From assembly GCF_000471905.2 (NCBI RefSeq), contig NW_006499973.1, positions 4,767,813-4,831,812 on the forward strand: a DNA stretch of 64,000 bases, written 5' to 3'. Made by a program: the position numbers and the translations under genes. The DNA comes from Amborella trichopoda. Its lineage: Eukaryota; Streptophyta; Magnoliopsida; Amborellales; Amborellaceae. The notes beneath the pieces were generated by a model, which saw only the letters and a program-made list of their open reading frames with translations, was not told where the DNA came from and did not search any database. Positions 23,122 to 34,290 of this stretch are shown here, one piece after another (position 1 is the stretch's first letter; each line of letters begins with the position of its first letter).

Positions 23122-25400
23122 CTCAGGCAGAAATTGATGCTATGGTAACTCACAGTCTGAAGAATAGGAAAATCCTATGTATACAGGGCATGAGGCTTTA
23201 CCACAAGTCATACCCTTCTTACATTGATCAGGTTCCCTTCACTCAGGACTATAAGAAAGGGAAATTTTTGAGAGACAGCGGCTAACAGGAGACTCCTTCT
23301 TCGTCAGTTTGTTGAAACCCTTGACGTCCCTGCCTTCTAGTGGTACGCTCGGCTGCCTCCAAACTCAATACGTACTTGGGAGGAGATGGAGAAATTGTTC
23401 CATTAGTGTTTATATGAAGTTGAGTGGGAGGTCCAAACCATTGAACTCCTCACCTTGACCCAGGAGCTAGATGAACCGGTGGATAAATTCATATCGAGGT
23501 GGAGAGATCTGGCGGCTCATCATCCCAATCCTATGCCAGAGAAGGAGGCACTTCAAACTGGCATTCGAAATATGCAACCTAAGATCACTTTACATGTCGA
23601 GGCCTCTAACCCAACCTCTATGTCAGACCTAATCTTTAAGTCGGTTCGCATAGAGAGCTCATCACACCATCATAATGGGTCACGACAATAGTCTTCAAAT
23701 TTGGCAAACAACGGGGGCAATGGTAATTCTCGAGCCAACGCTTGGGGGAACCGACGAAAAGGAGTGATCAGTGCAGTTGTCATAGTTAACGATTCAAAGA
23801 AGGTCACCTCTCAAACATTGGACGTCTCCAAAGCTGTCGACACAGCAGAGACAACACCTCAAGCTGGCAAACAGCATCAATCATATAATCGGGTGCCTCC
23901 ACCCGCGAACCTTAATCAAAGTGAATATTGGATTGCCCATCATAATAAAGTTCATCCCTTTGAAAAGGAATGGGTGCCTGCATTGCTTCGACTACTGCTG
24001 GAGTCGAACATTGTTGAATTACCCGAGAGAAAGTTTCCTGACCAAGTTGGTCTTGATATGCACGTAAAATACCGTGCCTATCATCGAAGGGTAAATCACC
24101 CCACGGAGGACTGTTATACACTTAAAGACCTCATCGAGGCTTTGATCCAGAAGCGTCAAATTCAGCTTGAGGAACTCATGAAGGCGTTTCGGGCAACAAA
24201 AGACTCTCACATAGTGACAGTCGATGAAGAAGACGATGTGCCTGATCTCCTTCGATCCTTCTTTGTCATGATGCTTCAACCAGGCCTTATCTCACCAAAG
24301 CCAGCAAGGCAACCCAAGCGCCATGCTAAGGGAACAGAGAACTAGTGGTGCTCGCATCATCAAATATGGGGACATGATCTGAGAGAATGGTCCAGTTTGT
24401 ATGAGATAATCATGAAGAAAATAAAGGAATTCCACAAACCCTTTAACCTTCCACAAGGGAGCTCCAAATCACAGCTCCACAGGTGCAAGCGGACCTCTTG
24501 ACACAAGACCTAGCTAATGAGGATTCGGATCCCGTTGAACCTTCAACTTCCCAACCATGAATAGTCTACCACGAGTGAAGCAGACTTAAAGTCATTAAAA
24601 AGAGAGGCTATCCATCAAGCTTGGGCAGTCCACAAACCTAGTGAGATGAATCAAGCACCTCCAAATTCACCCAAGAGGAGACAGGTCGCAAGAAGGGCTC
24701 GCAGAAGGAACATGCCTCCTCAACCCGCTGATCAAGCAAGAGTTCCCCAGGCGTCTTCCTCCCTTGCCGTCTTTGTAGGATTTCATCCCTGAGGCAATCA
24801 TCCCTCCTCCTTCACCTCATAAGGAGGGCGTCATAGGTCATCCGTCATTCAACACATGTTCAATGAGGGCGATGATTTTAGAAGCACTCCCCAACGATCT
24901 AAGCAAGAGAAAGACCTAAAAGACTCCCTGCACACATCCAATTATGGTGATGACGTAAAAAGCTGACAAGATAGGTCCAACAAGGGGAATGACTTTAAAT
25001 CCCCCTCACCTACTTACTCTTCTTCTTCTTCTTTTTCTCTCTCCTCCTCTTAAGTGTCTCCTGTAGGTACAACCTTGCCATGTACAGACTTCGACGCCCT
25101 TGATCGAGAACTTGAAGGAATCAACATAGGCAGGACGTAACAGAGGCGGCTGAGAAAGACATTAGCCCAGGCAATTGGATTCTTCACAGTTGCTAATGCC
25201 TTAGTCGCTCAAGCTCGGTTTAAGGAATCTTCCCCTGCTAGAAAGTACAAGAGGTCCAAGCTAAGGAAACCTCAGTGGCCCCATGAGCCCGACTTAGCGC
25301 TGAGGTTGAGTGAATCTAGAGGGGAGAGTTCTTATTCTCGAGAAGCTTATCGCATGATACAAATCTCAGAGGCCTCACCCACCATGGGGAAAATTAGCTT
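23122..25400 (+). pseudogene. gag of Tat element C (5'-truncated)
   Basis: The gag core lies at 23380-23691 (TWEEMEKLF, DEPVDKFISRWRDLAAHHP). The frame 23701-24345 is open for 214 aa and includes the signature YHRRVNHPTEDCYTLKDLIE with its His and Cys residues, resembling a zinc-binding site, and then ALIQKRQIQLEEL. A second HH-x-H motif (SHHQIWGHDLREW) follows a stop at 24345. The tail (24850-25020) has one copy of the 26-residue repeat that is expanded in copy D. The N-terminal ~200 bases of gag are missing at the fusion. Confidence 0.8.
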
Positions 25401-25749
25401 GAGGTCATGAAAGATGCTACAACCCCCACCTCGAAAGCCAAGCGTCTCCAAATCTACTAGTCTGCTGCTTCTCCCTAATCCAAACACAAATAGCTTACCC
25501 ATCCTCCAGCTCCCTGGGCTCCTTCCTCGTCCAAATATCCTAAACAATCCACCTATTCTCCAATTCCCCGAGATGTCTCTAATCCCACTTACTCAATCAC
25601 TTCCTAAACCTCAACCTAAACAAATCCCTACCCCCGTTAAACAAACTACCCAAGCTAAGTTGGCTGACCAACCAAGCCAGTCAACAGAGCAAAATAAACC
25701 TTGCCCGCTCAAATCTGCTCCTTAATCCAACATACCACCCAAACCAGTG

Positions 25750-26400
25750 GCAAGACTAGAAGCACAAAGTCTTGACAAAGAAAAGGTGAAATATCATGTG
25801 ATTGGGCATCTGAGGAAGCTTCCAGCCCTTCTCAGCATCTACGACACCCTCATTCTCTTGAAGGATTATCAAATGGATTTGGCTCAGGCTCTCTTTAATT
25901 CAGAGGTGTACTAGACCGAAGTGGAACCCATTGAGGTGGACCCGACGATTTTAGGAGGATGTATGTCAATCACGTTTTCAGAGGACTATCTGTAATTGGG
26001 GGAAAAGTTTCATAATCCCCCACTCTTTGTGACTGGTGAATTACATGCATGCCCAATCAATCGAATTATGTTTGATGGAGGGTTAGCAGTCAGCCTTATA
26101 CCAAGAAGGATCCTCACTCAATTGGGGTTAAGATCTCACTCCGACCCACATCACAGTTCAAGGATTCAACCAGTCAAGAGAGAAGCCGGCTAGCACAGTC
26201 TGCCTCCATCTTAAGATCGGTAAGCTAAACAATTGTGCTCAATTTCATCTAATCAACACCGACACTTCCTATAACATTCTCCTCGGCCGTCCATGACTCA
26301 ATGACCAAAAAGTAGTTATGTTTACGTTGTAACAGTGCTTCAAGTATAGTCGAGATGGGAGAAAACATATGGTCTATGCTAACAAATGATCATTTCCTGT
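25750..26400 (+). pseudogene. pol, aspartic protease of Tat element C
   Basis: The protease would cut the polyprotein. The frame 25996-26193 contains INRIMFDGGLAVSLIPRRIL, the active-site strand; the catalytic loop reads Asp-Gly-Gly instead of Asp-Ser/Thr-Gly. After a frameshift the second conserved strand appears as DTSYNILLGRP near 26262, then QCFKYSRDG. An upstream helper segment (YDTLILLKDYQMDLAQAL) begins near 25840. No equivalent exists in copies B and D. It is dead through the frameshift and stops. Confidence 0.75.
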
Positions 26401-26499
26401 AGCCCAAACACACTACGCGAATGCCAAATATTATTTCATAGCTCTGGTGTCACCTCAAAAACTGAATGATGGGGATCAGAAGTCCACAATTAAGACATG

Positions 26500-27290
26500 A
26501 TCTTTGCCTCATGAAGATGGTGAAGGCGTGGGAAAACAAGGGTAAACATGTTCAAAGAAGAAGAAAGGCAAGGCAGAATTCTCCCTCTAACCCCTATTCA
26601 TTCTAGCATCCTGACAACCATTCCTAATGAGACTCCACCTTTACCTGATGAGGAGGCCTCACCCTCTTCTGAGTCACCTCCGCAAGAAGATGAACCATAA
26701 ATCCCTCTTGAGATTGAGGAGGTCATGAAGACAGAACTCTCAGTTACAAAGGTTACTTACACACCAGACTATCAAAAGGTCCTGCATATCCCTATTGCAC
26801 TCTTGAGAGCCAAATTGGCATCCCAGCAGCCACGAAAGGTGCCTCAAACCTCGTTTACTGAGGATAGTCCTCAATTCTTACGTTTCTTGGATTTTATAAA
26901 GGGGGAGCAGTTAGAGACATGGCATCTTGCTCGTCCTCAGGAACAAGACACCATGGCAGAGTTAAGAAGTGAAGTTCGCAGTCTCCAGAGCTAATTGAAG
27001 GTCCCACGTACTGCTTCAAAATATCTGAAGAACTTGAGACGAAGAGTTATGATGAACATGTATAATGCAGTAGCCAAAACCCCTCTGAATTGGACTATCT
27101 ATAGCTAGCAGGCTCATCAAATGATGAGAAAAATGAATTATGAACCCCTTTTCAATCAAACATTAAAAGGAGAAGAATCAACCGCTCCTCTGTTTGAGGC
27201 TATCGGAATCGCAACAGTTTGTCACAAGACAAAGCAAGGCCTAGGGTTTCTCTTAGTGAAAATACGAAGCGGTAAAAGCCCATAGGTGGG
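26500..27290 (+). pseudogene. Protease-RT linker region of element C
   Basis: The open part 26725-26994 (89 aa) begins MKTELSVTKVTYTPDYQ; with the following segments (NLRRRVMMNMYNAVAKTPLN, LFEAIGIATVCHKTKQGLG) it gives a readable but stop-interrupted polypeptide to about 27283. It has no RT motif. By position it is the linker that in Tat elements lies between protease and RT; I do not recognise a domain in it. Confidence 0.45.
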
Positions 27291-27391
27291 GCCTACTTAG
27301 GAGAGGGATATGAGATCCAACAAAACAAAGTGAAGAATGAAATTATGCGATAGAATGAGAAAGAAAGCAGAAGGCAATTTCATTCACAAAC

Positions 27392-30300
27392 TCAAATTTT
27401 ACAATTGCTGCCATACAGAGAAGGAAATAAGAAGCAAAAGAGAGGACATTTAAAAAAATGATCAATCATCTTATTGATCTCTACTCTGCATACTATGAAA
27501 GAAGCCTCGGTATCTTGTATATGTTCCTTCAGTTTGGCCACCATTTGAGTCTCCTCCTCCACCGCCACAGTTTCAGATGTAATGGTGTGAGTGAGTGATG
27601 ATAAATCCACAGCTAGAGAAGCCTCCATGGCTATTCTCAGAATCATCTCCTTCTCAAGTCCATCAAATTCCTTCCTTAATTTCAGCATCTCCTCACTTAT
27701 TTCAACCATCCTTTTGAAGCAAGCTCGCCCCTCCCTTTTGAGATTGAGCTGATGTGCAGACAAAGTGGCCTTCTTCTCAGTGCAAGAATCTATTCCTTCG
27801 CGACGATGTGAGATCGACGCCTCCAAGGAAGCTAGCCACCTGATTTTTGCCTCATCGTGCAGTCTTCCCATTCGTCAGCTCTCCAACTCACTTTGGGTAG
27901 CATCAAAATGGGAATGGACTTCAGGCGCATTCCCAACAACATAGGTCACGGCAGCAAATTCCCTGAGTTTAGCAAAAGCTACACCCAGCTCATTGAAAGG
28001 CAGTTCCCTTAAACCTTAAAGGACTGCACAAAGCATGCCTACAGTTATACTAAAAACCTCGCTGAAAATGGGCTCAAATGATGCTGTTGGGATTATCACT
28101 CCTGAAGAGATTTTTGTTTCAACGACCAGGCTTGTAGAAGTTATAGCCATCTGAGCCACCGGCTCTTTCAAAACAATGGTGAAGTCTTGCATTTTATGCA
28201 CATCAGACCCAGAGGCAGCCCCTACCTCAACGTGCCTTGATTCTTCGATACCAGCTTCGTCTCCTTGACCATCGTCTATGAGGGTCGCTACTGCTGTCCC
28301 AGCATCCTCCAAAGGAGTCTTTTCCCTTTGATTCTCACCCTCTTGAGTTGTCATGACATTATTGACAAGTTCAGGAGCTGCCTCTTCCCTTTGGCCCTCA
28401 TCAATTACCGATTTAGTTTCAGTCATGAGCCCTTCTATCTAGTCCATCCCTCAACAGCCAGAACCCCGGCCACAAAAATCTCAACCCCTTCATCTTCACA
28501 ATTTGCGCCATCGGAGGCAGCAGCCTCTTGACACTCAAGAGAATAATTAACCATAGGCACTTCCTCTTGAATCATGGCCCTTGTCTCTGTCAGGCACTAA
28601 ATTCCTGAACCACATCGGTAGTCCGTTCCCTTCCTAGAGCAATAACTCTAGAGCTTTCAGTCTCATTAGTCTTCATGGGAACCAGATCTGACCCAAGAAC
28701 TGCCCCTAAACTTAGAGGTGCCTCTTCAAGTTTCAAGGATATTTCGCGATCAGAAGCAATAACAATAGGCTCAGAAGGGCCGGAGTCATTCACCTCAGTC
28801 TCTGAAGAAAAAGATAATGGTTCAGGACAGACAGATGATGGTGGAGAAAGTGTAGAAGGTGACACTTGTTGAGTTATTAATGAATCAAAAGAAGGAGAGC
28901 TACCTCCTGACTCAAAAATCATAGGAAGTTTAGTACCCCCATGTCTTCAAGTACGTCAACTAGCTTGAGCTAGTGCACGAGTGCTAGTAGGGGTAGATTG
29001 TTTCCTTTTCTTTCCCCTTGCTGGAGGAGGAGCAGCCGCTCCAGAACTCCCTCCTTAAGAAGGGCTCGCAACAGTTTCTTATAAGGATCACTTCCGATCA
29101 GTGCGTTCAAGTTCTGAATGGGACACCCCTCATGACCTGGGACATTTCGGCCCTCACTACATTCGAAGATGGAACCAAGTCTATCAAAGATGCTCCCAGT
29201 TTTCTTCTTCATGACATGAAATTGCGACAAAGTGTCATCGGTCGCTATCTCTCGAGGAATCCCAAGACAAAGACCTTGCCAAGACAAGGAGTATCCACCA
29301 GTCTCCTCTGTCTAGTCTCCTGATGCCAGTTTCTATTTTCCCCTTTTCAAGGGTGATCAACATCCCAGTATCCTCGACTGGTAATTCTCCACCAATTTGC
29401 ATTGGCCTCGATCACCCGGACCCTTCAGTCGAAATGAGGTAACACATACTTGCTAATCTCGGTCATCTCTAGAGATGTGGACTAAGAGGTTTGTATGTGT
29501 CTGGGCAACCAGCACTCTCGAAGATTCTCAAGCTCTTTTGCCTTCCCCATGTTTATTCTGCCATGGCGCTTTTAAAAAATCATAGAGAAGGGGCAGCTCT
29601 GATCAACCCCATGCTGACGGGTGAAGCGATGAGGGAAATACCCTTCCAATCTCGCATTGTGCGAGGTTCGATAAGGTAAAACTCCCCCTCTAATGCTCAA
29701 AATGAACATCAGCTTCCTGATAGGAAAGGGAGCACCGTCAAGCTCCTTCCCCAATTCATCAATGAAAGCATGATCGGTGAACCTTCTAGCCGGGAATGGG
29801 ACCCAACGCATATTTGAGAAGTCATGCCCAAACAAGCTTCGAGCCTCCCCTGGGCTATGAAAGATAGAGTTTTGGCCAGCAATCCTCATCAAGAAGGGGC
29901 ATATCTTATCTCCTGAGCCCTGGCTTCTGACAAAGGTGCCAGGGAAATGGGCCCCTAACCACCCATATACATAATGGATGGGGAATGAGGTCTTAAAGTC
30001 CCTAAGGACTGCTTCTCCTCTGACAATGCCATTCCCTCCCTCCTTGCCTTTGTCAACCTTTCTAGGAGAGATGGCCCCCAAGCCATGGTAAATATTGAAC
30101 AAAACTGGTTGAGCAAGAGCATAGGCATGCCCTCTTGCCATGTCGCAGGGCACATAGAAGATTCCTGAACGAATGTCATCCACCCCTCCAGGGAGCACGA
30201 ACTTACATAAAATATGGCCAAATATGCGGCCAAGAAGACACAATCGTCGGTGGTCTCAGACTATACATGAGAGACGTCCCCTTTGCAAAATGCCTTCCCT

Positions 30301-31105
30301 TTTCCTCTTGGAGTACCCCGAGCACCTTCAGGGTAGTCCCCATAAAAGAATTTCACCCATGCGGTGATGATTACCTGACCATTACTAGAATGGGCATGGA
30401 GTAATTGGTAAACCTCGAAAACCTTTTGAAGACTAGCGGGTGGCTTTTCTCTCCCCAAGCTAGCACCACCAAAGATTACTGATTTCTGGGGTACGAACTC
30501 GTCATACATGGCCTCGATTAGTGGACGGCTCTCGATGAAATGAATATCTAATAACAAGATTCCTTCTTCCCCATGCCTAAGAACCTAGGTATTGCTAATG
30601 TGGCTCCATGTCTCAAGAAGTACCTTGATAGTATTGAAGCACCAATCATAGTAGCTGGCTGAGCAATGAATCGCTGCTAGCAAAGAAGTGCTTTCAAGAA
30701 TGCTTTTGTGGAACACCAACACTCTGGTTCTCCAGGAAGAGTAGCCTTTTAAATATTGGTGCTTCCCTTATACTCAAAGACCTTTGCCTGACAACATTAG
30801 TTCCTTTGTTTGCATCATTCGCTTTCCTAGGGTGGGCAAATTCTCTCCAGAAGCTATATTCCTGTGCATACAGTGAAGGAGCGCCACCCCTTCTTCAATA
30901 CTGACATTTCTGCTATTGTCTTTTTGAACTTTAAAATGAACGGGGTCAGTGATAAAAGTGACACTGAGAGGCCACTCTGACTTGCATATTGGCTCTGTCA
31001 GCGAAATGGGCTCGCCCTTACTAGAGTCTCACTGGTAAATTCATTGGTGTCAAAATCCCCTTCCCTGGGAAGGTTTTCTACTTCAGGAATTTGGTAAGAA
31101 GATCA
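27392..31105 (-). pseudogene. Antisense ORF with plant mobile domain (PMD) and C-terminal coiled coil
   Basis: Read from about 31105 down. A poorly conserved start (PEVENLPREGDFD) is followed by the aminotransferase-like plant mobile domain: W-RTRVLVFHKSILESTSLL near 30735, LLETWSHISNT, DIHFIESRPL, then the long open frame 29572-30243 with KFVLPGGVDDI, SFPIHYVYGWLGAHFPGTF and SLFGHDFSNMRWVPFPARR. Next come a Ser/Pro-rich part (28590-28922), an acidic part (28016-28426) and a heptad-rich coiled coil (27392-27871; FKRMVEISEEMLKLRKEFDG). PMD proteins are known both as host genes of the MAIN/MAIL family and as cargo of plant transposons, and antisense ORFs near the 3' end are known in Tat elements such as Grande. 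At least four breaks make this copy a pseudogene. The domain call is by eye. Confidence 0.65.
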
Positions 31106-31215
31106 TCCATTATAAAGGCTTCAAGGATTCACCTCGAAGAAAAATTTCTAAAGGCAATGGATAAGTGTCAGTTGGGTCTTTAGTGGCTAAGTGCCAACTA
31201 TATTATTAGTGGTCT

Positions 31216-31470
31216 AGCGCTGGCTGTGTTTCCAGAAGCCCATCGTCGATTGCATTTACAAAGGTCTAGCGCCGATTGTGATTTTAGAAGCTTAGCGCCA
31301 ATTGTGTTTTCAGAGGTCCAGCACTGGTTGTGCACTCAAAGCTTAGCACCGGTTCTGTCTGCTAACGCTTTGCGTCGATTGTGTTTACCAACGCCAGTAG
31401 CCAGCTATGTTCACCAATTCGTAGCGCCGATTGTCTTTGCCAACGTCTAGCATCAGTTGTGTTTTCAAAG
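31216..31470 (+). repeat. 26-bp tandem array downstream of the antisense promoter (C), 10 units
   Basis: Units begin at 31216, 31242, 31268, 31294, 31320, 31345, 31371, 31396, 31423 and 31449, so the period is 26 with single-base slips. The unit resembles AGCGCCGATTGTGTTTTCAG followed by six variable bases. It lies between the antisense TATA box and the start of the antisense ORF, so it would be in the antisense leader. Confidence 0.85.
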
Positions 31471-32289
31471 GACAGTTGTCGCTCAGGTTCAAATCTCTCA
31501 CACGTGCTACAGATTTTGCAAGTGGAACCTTGAGCCCTGTTACATCGCTTAACAATCGTCGCAATGTCTTGGCCTGAAGAATGTCTCACACATGTGGAAT
31601 CATGATCGTTCACCTTCCTACAACTGTCCATCTTCAGCGATGATCCTTCTCCTTGTACCCTTCAGGTTCCGTTGGGAAATTCCTTTCCCCCTGAAAACCT
31701 CAACAACCTTCCTCCAAGTCACTGGGAAACCACTTATACCCACCGAAAAACTGCTAAAAACTAGTGAATGTTCCTAGACAGCCCTTTTCCTTTTGCTACA
31801 ATTCCCCCCTCTTTTTCCCTTCATCAGAACTTTCAAAATCACGGCCATAGTTACCCTGCTTCCCGGTGAACTCCCTTTCTTCTTACTACAAATTCCTACC
31901 ACAAAAGCACGGCCTTCGTCGCTTGATTTTTCTTTCCCTTAGGCGAAACCTCCCTTGCTCACCGGAAAAACTTCTAACTTGGCTGGAATCCCCTGTGTGT
32001 TTGTCGAAGCTCTCACCGGAAACCTCACCCTCACCGTTAAAATTCTTACCTTATGTTTTTTTTTGTGAAATAGTGAAAAAGGGGTTCAACCCCTGTTATA
32101 TAGCCGAAGCTTTCCTCAAATGCCCCTCATAAACTTCGAATCCCAGCCACATTCGAGAAGGCCAAATGTCAATGGGCCTGACCAGGTCAGGTTCTGACTC
32201 GAGGCCTGAGGTAATTTTTACCGCCGCTCATAAAATCCCATGCGACACAAACCAGAGCTGGGCAGGGATCAGGTCAGGGCCCAAACACT
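31471..32289 (-). promoter_or_regulatory. Antisense promoter and leader of element C
   Basis: The minus strand has CTATATAAC (plus 32095-32103), aligned with the antisense TATA boxes of B and D by the flanking GCCCCTCATAAAC and GAGGCCTGAGGTAA blocks. The leader on the minus side is homologous to 59390-59920 of D. It stands about 1 kb upstream of the mobile-domain ORF and points toward it, so it is the likely promoter of that ORF. Confidence 0.65.
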
Positions 32290-32590
32290 TACCTACACCT
32301 AAAGCGAGCTATGTTGTCGAAACTACCCAACACTGACTGTGTTGTTAGTAACTTCAGTGCTGACTGTGTTCTCAGCAATTCAGCGCCGACTGTGTTCTCA
32401 GCACCTCAGCACCAACTGTGTTCAAGAGCTAGCACGACTGCCCTCAGCGTAAGCTATGTTTTTTAAACCTCAGCGTCGTCTGGGTATTCAAGAAATAGTA
32501 TTGGCTGACATCAGCACTGGCTGCGTTTTCAAAAGACCTAGCACCGGCTGTGTTCTAAACAGTCCATTGCGACATGCCCCATGCTAACGT
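32290..32590 (+). repeat. 26-bp tandem array upstream of the antisense promoter (C)
   Basis: The same monomer family as at 31216, here like AGCGCCGACTGTGTTCTCAGCACCTC, repeats about ten times with several irregular units. Together with the other array it brackets the antisense TATA box. Confidence 0.75.
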
Positions 32591-32955
32591 CGTGTGTGTC
32601 CTACTAATGTTATCCCCAGTAGAGTTGCACCTTGACCGTGTCCTAGTGGAGTGGTACCAAGGTGGTCCAATTTAAGCCATGACTTCTCATCCCCAGTAGA
32701 AGTCATACCATTACTGCATCCCATCATCCATAGTGGAGGTAATGTCATTTTTACAACTGCAACACCCAGTGGGTCTGCCTCACATTAAGTTATCATGTCC
32801 TTAAAGGAGTCGAGTACCATTTTTCACCAATAAGGGTCCCACACTAGTTCCCATTATTCCCAATGAAGCCGGTCTTCCCAGCTGTAACCATTTTATCCCC
32901 AAGGAATCAGATTCCAATCTATAGACTTATTCCCCATGTAGCTCTACCCACATGG
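32591..32955 (+). other. Spacer between the antisense module and the 134-bp array (C)
   Basis: No coding sequence is seen. Short related blocks such as CCCCAGTAGAGTTGCACC and CCCCAGTAGAAGTCATACC recur every 50-70 bases. The same kind of spacer is found at 60300-60745 in copy D. Confidence 0.5.
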
Positions 32956-34290
32956 CGACCCACATCCCGGTCCGCGCTGCAAGACCCTAAACTGCACAAC
33001 CATGGTCTAGCTGGACGACTTTAAACTGCATAGGCACAAACTACATGACCCCAAACTATAGTACACGTCCTAACCACATGATGTTAAAAGGTTCAGCATC
33101 ACGGTCCATGCTGCATGACCCCAAACTACACAACCTTGGCCTAGCTGCACGACTTTAAGCTGAATAGATCCAAATTATATGACCCTAAACTATAGTACAC
33201 GTCCTAGTCGCATGACGTTAAAAGGCTCAGCATCATGGTCCGTGCTGCATGACCCTAAACTGCACAGCCTTGGTCGAGCAGCACAACTTTAAACTGCATA
33301 GGTCCAAACTATATGACCCTAAACTAAAGTACACGTCCTAGCCGCATGACGTTACACAGCTCAGTATCACGGTTCGCACTGCATGACGCTAAACTGCAAA
33401 GCTTTGGTCTAGGTGCACGACTTTAAATTGCATAGTTCCAAACTTTATGACCTTAAACTATAGTACATGTTCTAGCCGCATGATGTTAAAAGGCTTAGCA
33501 TCTCGGTCAGCGCTGCAAGACCCTAAACTGCATAGCCTTTGTCTAGCTGCACGACTTTAAACTGTATAGGTCCAAACTATAAGACCCTAAACTATAGTAC
33601 ATGTCGTAGCCACATGACATTAAAAGGCTCAGCATCATGGTCCGTGCTGCATGAACCTAAATTGCATAGCCTTGGTCTAGTTGCACGACTTTGAACTACA
33701 AAGGTCCAAACTATATGACCCTAAACTATAGTACATGTCTTAACCGCATGACGTTAAAGTCTCAACATAGGTGCAAACTATGTGACCCTAAATTGTAGTA
33801 CACGTCCTAGCCGCATGATGTTAAAAGGTTCAGCATCACGATATGTGCTGCATGACCTTGGTCTAGCTGCGCGACATTAAACTGCATAGGTCCAAATTAT
33901 ATGACCCTAAACTACAGTACACGTCCTAGCTGCATGACGTTAAAAGGCTAAATGTCAGGGTCTGTGATGCAAGACCCTAAAGTGCACAGCCTTGGTCTAG
34001 CTACACGACTTTAAACTGCATAGGTCCAAACTATATGACCCTAAACTATAGTACACGTCCTAGCCGCATGATGTTAAAAGGCTCAGCAACATGGTCTGAA
34101 CTATATGACCTTAAACTGTAGCGGAGGTCTAGTTGCACGACCTTAAACCGCATGGTCCAAGCTGCAGGACTCTAAACCCCATAGCTGCAGTCAAAGCTAT
34201 ATGACCTAAAACAATAGTGCGCGTCCTGACCGCATGACTCTAAACTACTTAGCACAAGTCCAAAAGGCACGACCTTAAATACGCTCCACC
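32956..34290 (+). repeat. 134-bp higher-order tandem array (C)
   Basis: The landmark GTACACGTCC (or a close variant) occurs at 33061, 33195, 33329, 33463, 33597 and 33731, exactly 134 apart, then at 33798 (+67), 33917 (+119) and 34051 (+134). Each 134-bp unit is made of four related submonomers of about 35, 29, 34 and 36 bases, all variants of GGTCYRGCTGCATGACCYTA followed by AACTGCA. It lies between the antisense module and the 3' LTR. Tandem repeats in this part of Ogre/Tat elements are known as sources of satellite DNA. Confidence 0.9.

Noticed and set aside
24019..24279. Minus-strand frames opposite gag and RT (also 18463-18905, 53185-53388, 55018-55302)
   Set aside because: They are shadows of the coding strand and mirror conserved gag/pol residues.
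31216..31470. Possible CRISPR-like or regularly spaced array
   Set aside because: The 26-bp units are a continuous tandem repeat without unique spacers, and the context is a plant retrotransposon.
33061..34060. Possible centromeric satellite
   Set aside because: The array is only about 1.3 kb, lies at a fixed place inside a Tat element and recurs in diverged form at the same place in copy D.
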